From Thiotrichales bacterium (lineage in GTDB: Bacteria; Pseudomonadota; Gammaproteobacteria; HK1): DNA of 64,000 nt. The stretch is taken from contig JAPOSC010000033.1 in NCBI GenBank assembly GCA_026709935.1, positions 1-64,000 on the forward strand, given 5' to 3'. Shown here one piece after another: positions 44,027-53,528 of this stretch; within the stretch, counting starts at the first letter, position 1; every line of letters begins with the position of its first letter. The position numbers and the translations under genes are program-made. The notes beneath the pieces are model-generated. The model ran no database searches. It was not told the origin of the DNA and saw only the letters and a program-made list of their open reading frames with translations.

Positions 44027-45217
44027 TCAGACGACCGCCAGCGGGTTCCCCGGCGAACCGGTGGCGCCCTTGATCGGCAGCGTCGAGAAGATGAACGCGA
44101 ACTTGTAGACACCGTCCGCGGCCAAGTGGTCCAGACGCACATTCTCGAGAATGTGGATGCCGTTCTTGGTCAGAAAGATCTGGTGCACCGGGAACGCCAG
44201 GTTCGGGTCCGGGTTCGGCACCGCCTCGATCGCCCAGCAGTCGGCGGCACCGACCGAAATGCTCTTGGCGGCCAGCCATTCCGCCGCTTCCACGCCAATC
44301 CCGGGCTCGCCGGAGTTGAAGCGGGCATTGTCCTTCATCCAGAGTTCTTCGCCCCAGCCGGTCCGCCACATCGCGGCGCAGCCTTCGGTGATATCGGCTT
44401 CGGTCATCCCCTGGCGCTCCAGGCAGGCCTGGAGGTCGGCCACGGTGATCTCTTCGCCCACGTCCAGCATGCGCCCCTTCAGACCCATGACGTCGAACAG
44501 GATGCCGCGACAGAAGAACGGCTTGACGTTTTCCACCCCCAGCTTCTGCAAGCCGTAGGCGCCGACCGTCGAGCCGGCGTCGGCGCCGCTGTCATGCAGA
44601 TCGCGGGTCGTGAAACCGTTGTAGAACACCTCGTGGCTCTGATCTCCCACCTGACCGACGCGCGCGCCGATATGGGCGAGGCCGTCGAACTGGGTGCCGA
44701 CCTGACCGATCTCGGTAGTCAGCACTTCGTCGTGCCAGATCACCTGATTCTTGCCGTACGCGCCCCCGGTCGGGGCGCCGGGGATGCGCAACGCGAAAAC
44801 GCGCTGGCCGAACAGCGGCATGCCGTATTCATAGACCCGGCCCAGGCTGTAAACCTTGCCCTGTCGGATCAGGCTGGTCGCGTCCAGCGCGACCTCCGGC
44901 GTCATGTGGTTGGTGGCGCCGACCTGGTCACCTTCGCCCCAGCGCGACGGCCACCATTTCTCGGCCACCGGCGTGCCTTCGATCCCACCTTCGGCGGCGT
45001 GGGCCGGCTTGACCAGATCCAGCTCGTGCATCGCTCCGTTGCCAACGGTGGCGGCAGCGACCGCACCGCTCGCGACCGCCGCGGTCTTGATGAAGCTGCG
45101 GCGCGAGGTGGACGCCGGCGCCTGGGTGTCCTGAGCTTCCGGGGCCTCCGGAGCCTCCGCGGACCGGGTATCGAATCCTTCGTCGATGGTGTCTCTGCCA
45201 AGCGTATCTTCAGACAT
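44027..45217 (-). CDS. cyclase-family (PF04199) metal-dependent hydrolase with Tat-like signal
   Basis: A 396-residue protein of the kynurenine-formamidase-like cyclase family. After an acidic N-terminus a twin-arginine-type signal appears (RRSFIKTAAVASGAVAAATV, residues about 39-58). The metal motif HxGTHxD-x3-H is altered to QVGTQFDGLAH, a variant that keeps Asp and the last His. WGEGDQVGATNHMTPE is a family block. AGGAGG precedes the ATG with good spacing. It is on the same strand as the COG0523 gene, so the two may form an operon with metal-related function. Confidence 0.85.
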   Translation of the reverse strand: MSEDTLGRDTIDEGFDTRSAEAPEAPEAQDTQAPASTSRRSFIKTAAVASGAVAAATVGNGAMHELDLVKPAHAAEGGIEGTPVAEKWWPSRWGEGDQVGATNHMTPEVALDATSLIRQGKVYSLGRVYEYGMPLFGQRVFALRIPGAPTGGAYGKNQVIWHDEVLTTEIGQVGTQFDGLAHIGARVGQVGDQSHEVFYNGFTTRDLHDSGADAGSTVGAYGLQKLGVENVKPFFCRGILFDVMGLKGRMLDVGEEITVADLQACLERQGMTEADITEGCAAMWRTGWGEELWMKDNARFNSGEPGIGVEAAEWLAAKSISVGAADCWAIEAVPNPDPNLAFPVHQIFLTKNGIHILENVRLDHLAADGVYKFAFIFSTLPIKGATGSPGNPLAVV

Positions 45218-45393
45218 TGTGTTTCCTCCTCGGGGTAAGTTTCCGATCGCCCATCTTCCACCGGTGCGGTATCACATTTCATGTCCTCCTCAGGCTAAAA
45301 CGGACAGCGTCTCACTTCGACTCCCGAACTCTCATGAAAGCCCATGTGTACAGGCCGGAGATACCAGACAGAGGGTCAATGCGACACACTCTC

Positions 45394-46443
45394 CTAAAAC
45401 GGGATCGACGGGTCCGCGGCCGAGCGAGCGGCGCGATCCGCGCGCTCGCGACTCAGGCGCAGGAACTGGGGCAGGTCATCGCGCAGGCTGGTCTCGACCG
45501 CGGCGCGATCGAGGTCCGCAGTGATGAACAGCAGCCGCGACCGGTCCACCGTGGTTCCCGGCACCTGCTGTGGCGGCTGGAAGACGTGCTGAACTCCGTT
45601 CAGGATGACCGTACCGTCCATGCCTTCGACCCGAATCGCGCCCTTGGTGCGGTACATGATGTCGCCATTGGTCTGGGTACCGGCATTCAGCCAGCCATGC
45701 ATGGCATCCCAATCAAGCGCATGGGCAAACTCGACCGCGAAGCCGTGCAGCCCACCGTCGAGCCGGTCACGATCGTGATAATGCGGAGACGCCAGCCAAT
45801 GGCCGAGGTCGTGGTTCAGCAGACGGGCCTCCAGACCGGCGCCAAGCAGGGTCCGGGCCAGGATCGGCCGATCGGAGAACACCCGGCCGGCCGAGGGACT
45901 CAACCGCTGCAAACAAGCCCGGGTTCCAGGGGTGTCCAGTGCCCCCGGGTCCAGAACGATCCGGTCCGCCAGAGCCAACTGTTTGCCGCCATGTCGCGCG
46001 CCGACCAGAGCGTCGGTGCCGGCGTCGGGCAGAACCGTGACAACGCTGTCCAGGCGGAAGTACTCGGTCACCAGCGCGTTGTTCAGCAGGGTTTGCATCA
46101 CCGGCGCCGGATCGGCATCGGGCAGGGTCTCGATCAGGACCTGGTCGAAGTCGATTTCGCCCTGGGCGCGACGGGCATAGAGCCGGCGCAGGCTGCTCAC
46201 CAACCCGGAGCGCGTGACGCAGCACAGACAACCGATCGCGTGCGGCACCATCTGTCCGGCGACGCGTTCGACCGCGGCGGCGGCGAACTCCGGCCCATCG
46301 GTGTGGTTGCTGATCACCGCCCAACGGTTGCCGCCCCGTTCCAGCAGGCATTCGACGATCTCGGTCCCGGCGCGCCCGTCCACGCCGCACAGGACGACGA
46401 CCGGCGGTTTTTCCCTGGCCAGTTCCGGGACGAATCGCAACAT
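45394..46443 (-). CDS. degenerate COG0523 (CobW/G3E GTPase-like) metallochaperone homologue
   Basis: A 349-residue homologue of COG0523 metal chaperones. The CxCC metal site is intact (GCLCCVTRSGLVSSL), as are IETLPDADPAPVMQTLL, LADRIVL and the CobW C-terminal domain (MYRTKGAIRVEGMDGTVILN). The P-loop GxxGxGKTT reads GVDGRAGTEI, and the TKxD base-recognition motif reads LDPGAL. GTP hydrolysis by the normal mechanism is therefore unlikely. I start at ATG 46443, which has GGAG about 7 nt upstream; TTG 46479 extends it by 12 residues. Confidence 0.8.
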   Translation of the reverse strand: MLRFVPELAREKPPVVVLCGVDGRAGTEIVECLLERGGNRWAVISNHTDGPEFAAAAVERVAGQMVPHAIGCLCCVTRSGLVSSLRRLYARRAQGEIDFDQVLIETLPDADPAPVMQTLLNNALVTEYFRLDSVVTVLPDAGTDALVGARHGGKQLALADRIVLDPGALDTPGTRACLQRLSPSAGRVFSDRPILARTLLGAGLEARLLNHDLGHWLASPHYHDRDRLDGGLHGFAVEFAHALDWDAMHGWLNAGTQTNGDIMYRTKGAIRVEGMDGTVILNGVQHVFQPPQQVPGTTVDRSRLLFITADLDRAAVETSLRDDLPQFLRLSRERADRAARSAADPSIPF

Positions 46444-46479
46444 CGGCGGCTCCGCAGCGGCGGGCGATTTGCCATGCAA

Positions 46480-46730
46480 GAAACCCGGACACGAACCCCT
46501 CTAGCTGCAAAGCGCCGTCCAGAGGGGCCAATCACGTCGCGGCGCAATTCACTCGGTGGTGTAGGCTTCCCCGCAACCCGCAAAAGGTGAAAGCCCTGGG
46601 ACCGGAGCCCCCGCGCATCGACACTGGGCACACTCTACATGACAGAACCACTCCACGCTTGGATCCGACAGAACACGATGTTATGTTATAACGTTACATA
46701 TTCAGGCCAGCGGCAAGGAGTACGACGCGG
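46480..46730. other. divergent control region between the COG0523-like gene and the FecBCD-type importer
   Basis: No gene seen. Its right end holds the Zur-like operator (46677-46699) and an AT-rich core that stands out in this genome. No second operator is evident near the COG0523 start. Confidence 0.55.
46677..46699. promoter_or_regulatory. Zur-like operator upstream of the metal importer
   Basis: GATGTTATGTTATAACGTT matches the enterobacterial Zur consensus AATGTTATANTATAACATT at about 15 of the 18 defined positions (consensus from memory), with the symmetric core GTTATAAC. It ends 31 bp upstream of the ATPase start. This predicts repression by zinc-loaded Zur. Confidence 0.65.
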
Positions 46731-47555
46731 ATGAGCCACAAATTCGACGGTGAGATCGCGCTGAGCCTGGACGGGCTGAGCTACCGCGCCCCGAATGGCG
46801 CGGTGCTGCTGGACGCGGTGACTCTGCACCTGTGCCCGGGCGAGATCCTCGCCGTCGTCGGTCTGAACGGCGCGGGCAAGAGCACGCTGATCCGGTTGCT
46901 GGCGGGTTTGATGGCCCCGTCGGCCGGAACCATCGAGCTGGAGGGCCGTTCCCATGCGACGCTCTCCAGCGCCGAGCGGGCCCGCCGGATCGCCTATGTC
47001 GGCCAGCACGACGATGCCGACGGACGATTGTTGTTGCGACACTATGTCGCCCTGGGCACGCTGCCCCATCGTGCCGTGCTGTCCGCGGCCGATATCGACG
47101 ACCGGGTCGACGACGCACTGCATCAGGTGGGCCTGACTGCGAATGCCGAGGCCCGGCTGGAGCGGCTCTCGGGCGGTGAGCGTCAGCGGGCCAAGTTCGC
47201 CCGCGCCATCTGCCAGGCGCCGAGCCTGTTGCTGCTGGACGAGCCGACGAACCATCTCGATCCCGCCGCCAAGGGCGCGCTGCTGTCTGCGGCCTTGCGA
47301 CTGGGGATCACGGTGGTGACCGCCCTGCACGATCTGACCCTGATCGAGGCATTCGCCACCCATCTCGCGGTGCTGCGGCAGGGGCGGCTGGCCGCCTATG
47401 GTCACCCCGCCGAGATCTTCACGCCGGACACGGTTCGGGAGATCTTCGGTGTGCACCTGTACCGCCTGCCCCACCCGCGCGAGCCACGCATCCTGCCATC
47501 GCTGGACATCGTGATTGGTGACCAGGCCGACTTCGCTCCCCCCAATCCAACCTGA
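46731..47555 (+). CDS. FecE/BtuD-type ABC transporter ATPase (predicted zinc or metallophore uptake)
   Basis: A 274-residue ATPase with Walker A GLNGAGKSTLIRLLAG, signature LSGGERQRAKFARAI, Walker B LLLLDEPTNHLD and switch His in ALHDLTLIEAFA. It is the typical cytoplasmic engine of a class II importer for metal chelates, haem or B12. The ATG follows an AAGGAG site and a Zur-like operator. The binding protein and permease genes follow closely. Confidence 0.92.
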   Translation: MSHKFDGEIALSLDGLSYRAPNGAVLLDAVTLHLCPGEILAVVGLNGAGKSTLIRLLAGLMAPSAGTIELEGRSHATLSSAERARRIAYVGQHDDADGRLLLRHYVALGTLPHRAVLSAADIDDRVDDALHQVGLTANAEARLERLSGGERQRAKFARAICQAPSLLLLDEPTNHLDPAAKGALLSAALRLGITVVTALHDLTLIEAFATHLAVLRQGRLAAYGHPAEIFTPDTVREIFGVHLYRLPHPREPRILPSLDIVIGDQADFAPPNPT

Positions 47556-47567
47556 AGGAGATCCGAC

Positions 47568-48530
47568 ATGGCTTATCAACCGATGGTGCGCGCCTTCGCC
47601 GGCGTCGTCGCTGCTCTGGCCTTCGGTACCGCACAGGCTGCGCCCGTCACGGTCGACAATTGCGGTACGCCACTGACCTTCGACAAGACACCCGAACGCA
47701 TGGTGGTGCAGGACATCAACATGTCCGAGATGGCCTTTGCCCTGAACCTCCAGGACCGGATGGTCGGCGTGAGCGGCATCAGTGGCTGGTACAAGACCAC
47801 CCCGGAATTCGATGCACGACGGGGCTCGATCCCGGAGCTGGCGCCGAAGTACCCGACCATCGAGAACCTGGTCGCGGCAACGCCGGATCTGTTCTTTTCC
47901 GGCTGGTATTACGGCATGAAGCCCGGCGGCGACGTGACTCCCGAGACGCTGGCGCCCCATGGGATCAAGACGCTGATCCTGACCGAAAGCTGTGTCCATC
48001 TCGACAAGTCCCGACCCGCCGCATCGATGGATCTGCTTTTCAAGGACGTGGAACGCCTAGGGCACATCTTCGGCAAGGACGCTGAAGCGGCCGCGCTGGT
48101 CGCCGGCTGGAAGGCCAGGCTGGCCGAAATCAAGGCCGACATGAGTGACGTGTCCGGCAAGCGGGTGTTCCTGTACGACTCGGGCGAGGACAAACCGTTC
48201 ACTGCGGGCAAGTTCGCCATGCCGACCGCGATGATCGAAGCACTGGGCGCCGTCAACATCACCGCCGACATGAACACGAGCTGGGGGACCACGTCGTGGG
48301 AGGCGGTGGCCGCCGCCGACCCCGAGTTCCTGCTCCTGCTGGATTATCAGGCCGGCGGCGGCGCCGCCGATCTGCTCGCGCTTCTCAAAGGGCATCCGGT
48401 GATGCAGCACACCACTGCGGTCAGGAACGAAGCCTGGGTGGCGCTGCGCTACGAAGAGATCACGCCGGGTCCCGCGAACATCGAAGCGATCGCGAAAATG
48501 GCCGAGGCCATGAAGGCCGCCTTGCACTGA
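47568..48530 (+). CDS. FecB/BtuF-type periplasmic binding protein
   Basis: A 320-residue class III binding protein with a signal peptide (cleavage near AQAAPVTV). Family segments are TFDKTPERMVVQDINMSEMAFAL, the first-lobe GISGWY and IENLVAATPDLFFSGWYYGM, then a long connecting helix and WGTTSWEAVAAADPEFLLLLDY. Such proteins bind chelated metals or cobalamin. With the upstream Zur-like box a zinc-metallophore ligand is plausible but not shown. AAGGAGATCC precedes the ATG. Confidence 0.9.
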   Translation: MAYQPMVRAFAGVVAALAFGTAQAAPVTVDNCGTPLTFDKTPERMVVQDINMSEMAFALNLQDRMVGVSGISGWYKTTPEFDARRGSIPELAPKYPTIENLVAATPDLFFSGWYYGMKPGGDVTPETLAPHGIKTLILTESCVHLDKSRPAASMDLLFKDVERLGHIFGKDAEAAALVAGWKARLAEIKADMSDVSGKRVFLYDSGEDKPFTAGKFAMPTAMIEALGAVNITADMNTSWGTTSWEAVAAADPEFLLLLDYQAGGGAADLLALLKGHPVMQHTTAVRNEAWVALRYEEITPGPANIEAIAKMAEAMKAALH

Positions 48531-48548
48531 TCCACCGGGAAACCTGCG

Positions 48549-49532
48549 ATGCGGCTTGCCGGGGTCCTCGCGCTCGGCCTGGCGGGGGTATTCGGGCTGC
48601 TGCTGATCGCAGTAGCGGTCGGCTCGACCCCGCTCGGGGTTGCGCGGGTGGTCGAGGTGGTGCTGGCCGGTCCCGGTGACGAACCGGTCAGCCGCATCGT
48701 ATTCAATCTGCGGCTCCCGCGGGCGCTGTTGGCGGTGATCGTCGGCGCCGGTCTCGGAATGGTCGGGGTCGCGCTGCAAACCCTGACCCGCAACGATCTG
48801 GCCGATCCGTTCCTGTTCGGGCTGTCGTCCGGCGCGGCGGCGGGCGCGGTGGTGGTGATCACGGTCACCGGCAACGTGCTCGGGTTCTGGACGCTGCCGG
48901 CGGCGGCGTTCGCCGGTGGCCTCATCGCCTCGCTGATCGTGCTTGGCCTGTTCGGCCGACTGGCCCGACAGGGGGCCAGCCAGATGGTGCTGGCCGGCCT
49001 GGCGGTCTCGTTCCTGTTCCTCTCACTGACGCACTATCTCATCTTCGCTGGCGACCAGCGCGCGGCCCACTCCGTGCTGTTCTGGACGCTGGGCGGGCTG
49101 GGCCTGGCGAATTGGGACGTACTGCCGATTGCGGTGGCCGGGCTGGCCGCGATCGGCGCCCTCGCCGTGCTCGCGCATCGGCCTCTGGATGCGTTGCTGG
49201 CCGGCGACGATGCGGCGGTCACCTTGGGGGTGAACGTCACTCGCTTCCGGCAGATCACGTTCCTGATCTGCGCCTTTGCCACCGCCAGCTTCGTCGCGCT
49301 GAGCGGCGTGATCGGCTTCATCGGCCTGATGGTGCCCCACTTGGCGCGCGGCCTTGTCGGCCCCCTGCATGGCGCGCTGATGCTGACTTCGGCCGTGATC
49401 GGCGCCGCCCTGCTGCTGGCCAGCGACATCGCCGCGCGCACCCTGCTGGCCCCGCAGGAATTGCCGATCGGCGTGCTGACCACCTCGATCGGCGCGGTGT
49501 TCGTGCTGTTCCTGGTGCGGCGGATGCGGTGA
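48549..49532 (+). CDS. FecCD-type ABC transporter permease
   Basis: A 327-residue polytopic permease with about ten helices. FecCD-family signatures are RLPRALLAVIVGAGLGMVGV, LADPFLFGLSSGAAAGA, TLGVNVTRFRQITFL, GFIGLMVPHLARGLVGPLHG and the C-terminal PQELPIGVLTTSIGAVFVLFL. It completes the importer. The stop overlaps the GTG of a 60-codon ORF. Confidence 0.94.
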   Translation: MRLAGVLALGLAGVFGLLLIAVAVGSTPLGVARVVEVVLAGPGDEPVSRIVFNLRLPRALLAVIVGAGLGMVGVALQTLTRNDLADPFLFGLSSGAAAGAVVVITVTGNVLGFWTLPAAAFAGGLIASLIVLGLFGRLARQGASQMVLAGLAVSFLFLSLTHYLIFAGDQRAAHSVLFWTLGGLGLANWDVLPIAVAGLAAIGALAVLAHRPLDALLAGDDAAVTLGVNVTRFRQITFLICAFATASFVALSGVIGFIGLMVPHLARGLVGPLHGALMLTSAVIGAALLLASDIAARTLLAPQELPIGVLTTSIGAVFVLFLVRRMR

Positions 49533-49749
49533 CGGCAACCCAGGGGCGGGTGGGCGGTCGGAAGTGCCTCGCTACTGAAATTCTGTCCGGTGTCTCCGGC
49601 CTGTATGCACGGGCCTTCCCGAGAGTTCAGGAGTCAAACCGAGACTCTGCCGAGCGGGTCGGCTCGGCGGGTCGGGTCGGCTTCGTGGCGGCGCGATTGT
49701 CGGTACCATGACGCGGCTCCTCGAATCCAAGGGCCCAGGCATCCGATGA
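49529..49749 (+). other. two linked relay ORFs between the FecCD permease and the sodium channel
   Basis: The first (49529-49711, 60 codons, GTGA on the permease stop) ends on the ATG of the second (49708-49749, MTRLLESKGPGIR), and that ends on the channel ATG; both of these junctions are ATGA. The 213-nt spacer is thus covered by two open frames in relay. Neither resembles a known protein. Confidence 0.35.
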
Positions 49750-50561
49750 CCGATCATCCCCCACCGACGTTCCGCCGCCGACTGGCCGCAATCGCCGACG
49801 ATGCGCGGTTCCAGCGCGCCATCATCGTGCTGATCGTGGTGAACGCCATCACGCTCGGGCTGGAGACCTCGCCGGCGGTCATGGCGTCCGCCGGGCCCGT
49901 GCTCATCGCGGTCGACCACATGGTGCTCGGGATCTTCGTGGTCGAGCTGGTGATCCGGATCGGGGCCAGTGGATGGCGTTTCTTCCGTGACCCCTGGGGC
50001 ATCTTCGACTTCATCGTGGTCGCGCTGGCGCTGGTGCCATCGACCGGGAACTTCTCGGTGCTGCGTGCGCTCCGGGTACTGCGGGTTCTGCGCCTCATCT
50101 CCGCGGTGCCACAGATGCGGCGGGTGGTCGGAGGACTGCTCGCGGCCCTGCCCGGGCTCGGCTCCGTCGTGGCGGTCCTCTCCCTCATGTTCTACGTGGC
50201 CGGGGTGATGGCGACGAAGCTCTTCGGGAGCGACTTCCCGCAGTGGTTCGGCACCCTGGGGGAGAGCCTGTACTCGCTGTTCCAGATCATGACCCTGGAG
50301 AGCTGGTCGATGGGAATCGTGCGCCCGGTGATGGAGGTCTACCCCTACGCTTGGGCGTTCTTCGTCCCCTTCATCCTGATCGCGACGTTCACCATGCTCA
50401 ACCTCTTCATCGCGGTGGTGGTCAACGCGATGCAGAGCTACCACGACGCGGAGGCCAAGCACGCCGAAGCGAGCCATACGGAGCACGCTGAACTCCTGGC
50501 CGAAGTCCGGGCCCTGCGCGCGGATCTGCAGGCGCTGAAGGCGGAGCGCAGTGACGGTTGA
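49746..50561 (+). CDS. bacterial voltage-gated sodium channel (NaChBac/NavAb type)
   Basis: A 271-residue six-helix, single-domain channel expected to form a tetramer in the inner membrane. S4 carries the voltage-sensing repeat RALRVLRVLRLIS, and the selectivity filter reads TLESWSMG, the sodium-selective signature of the family. S6 (FILIATFTMLNLFIAVVVNAM) is followed by an acidic neck and a heptad coiled coil (HAELLAEVRALRADLQALKA). Length is typical. In other bacteria such channels support flagellar motility, pH balance or salt response. Confidence 0.94.
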   Translation: MTDHPPPTFRRRLAAIADDARFQRAIIVLIVVNAITLGLETSPAVMASAGPVLIAVDHMVLGIFVVELVIRIGASGWRFFRDPWGIFDFIVVALALVPSTGNFSVLRALRVLRVLRLISAVPQMRRVVGGLLAALPGLGSVVAVLSLMFYVAGVMATKLFGSDFPQWFGTLGESLYSLFQIMTLESWSMGIVRPVMEVYPYAWAFFVPFILIATFTMLNLFIAVVVNAMQSYHDAEAKHAEASHTEHAELLAEVRALRADLQALKAERSDG

Positions 50562-50650
50562 CCGGCAAGGACTGCAAATGACCCTTTACCGGAAAATCGG
50601 CGTTTGATGGGTCACCCCGGCTTCTGTCCGAAACGGGATATGAGTGCGTT

Positions 50651-52603
<1,953 letters not shown>

Positions 52604-52867
52604 TGCTGCGCCTCGGGGATTCCGCGATGCCCCGATCCTACGGGAAACGACGGGAACGGTTCGCGAACGTGGTCGGCATTTCGCCGGAATCGTGCCCCGA
52701 GACGCTCTCCCGGAGCCCGTCGGCGGGGACGCTGGAGGGGATGCTAGCGCGGATGGCGGTTGCCGAACGATTCGGGCCGGATTCGCGTCCCGGATTTCGA
52801 GCAGGTGTGGATATGTGGACGAATTTATGTATGCTTCTGTGTATATGTGACAAAGAGCTTCCTCAAC
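52604..52867. promoter_or_regulatory. divergent region with AT-rich toxin-antitoxin promoter
   Basis: From about 52803 to 52850 the sequence is markedly AT-rich for this genome (TATGTGGAC, then TATGTATG and TATATGTGAC), with TATGTG repeated three times. This is the likely promoter and operator of the MazEF-like pair. The left part should hold the acetoacetyl-CoA synthetase promoter. No gene seen. Confidence 0.5.
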
Positions 52868-53107
52868 ATGAAAGCCATTCAGATCACCTTCGACGAAGCA
52901 CTGCTCGATCGGCTCGATCGGCATCCTTCGGTTCGAGAGCGAGGTCGGTCGGCGGTGGTGCGGGAAGCTGCGGCCGAGTATCTGAAACGCCGGGACGACG
53001 AAGACATCGCTCGGCAGTATCGGGCGGGATATCGTGAACCCTCCGACCTTGATGACGAGATGGAGGGATGGGCGTCCGAAGGCGCGTGGCCGGAGGACCG
53101 ATCGTGA
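52868..53107 (+). CDS. ribbon-helix-helix antitoxin of a MazF/PemK module
   Basis: A 79-residue protein with an N-terminal ribbon-helix-helix ([20 protein letters not shown], then [19 protein letters not shown]) and an acidic C-terminus rich in Asp/Glu/Trp ([18 protein letters not shown]) that should neutralise the toxin. The stop overlaps the toxin GTG (GTGA). Confidence 0.88.
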   Translation: MKAIQITFDEALLDRLDRHPSVRERGRSAVVREAAAEYLKRRDDEDIARQYRAGYREPSDLDDEMEGWASEGAWPEDRS

Positions 53108-53424
53108 AGCCCCGCCGGGGAGAAATCTGGCAGTACCGCTCCGGGACACCGGACCAGCGGCGGCCCGTCGTCATCCTCACTCGCCAGGAAGTCCTTCCCC
53201 TGCTGCGCACCGCGATGGTCGCACCGATCACGTCCACGATTCGGGGGCTTCCGAGCGAGGTAATCGTCGGCATCGACGAAGGCCTGAAGCACGAATCCGC
53301 CATCAACCTCGATCACGTTCAGACCGTCGAACAAGGGCGCCTGCACGGCTTCGTCGGATCGTTGAGCGACGCGAAAATGCGTCGGGTCTGCCGGGCGCTG
53401 TCTCTCGCCACCGGCTGCGCATGA
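53104..53424 (+). CDS. PemK/MazF-family endoribonuclease toxin
   Basis: A 106-residue toxin that probably cleaves mRNA. The family N-terminus [21 protein letters not shown] has the conserved G-x-[IV]-W and [22 protein letters not shown] and [18 protein letters not shown] follow, as in MazF. GTG start, coupled to the antitoxin. Its stop overlaps an ATG that opens a 35-codon ORF leading to an acyl-CoA ligase. Confidence 0.92.
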   Translation: MKPRRGEIWQYRSGTPDQRRPVVILTRQEVLPLLRTAMVAPITSTIRGLPSEVIVGIDEGLKHESAINLDHVQTVEQGRLHGFVGSLSDAKMRRVCRALSLATGCA

Positions 53425-53528
53425 GACGTACCGCGACCGAACCGGTCCGGCGCGTTCCCCCGCGAGGCGAGTCGCACGAAGCGGGTCGGATCAGGAGCAT
53501 CGCATCGAGTCAGGAGCATCGAGCATGA
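53421..53528 (+). other. 35-codon relay ORF between the PemK toxin and the acyl-CoA ligase
   Basis: ATGA overlaps at both ends. The 3' part contains TCAGGAGCATCG twice (53491 and 53510), a 19-bp tandem copy of the ligase ribosome-binding region. The predicted peptide is basic ([19 protein letters not shown]). Confidence 0.4.
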
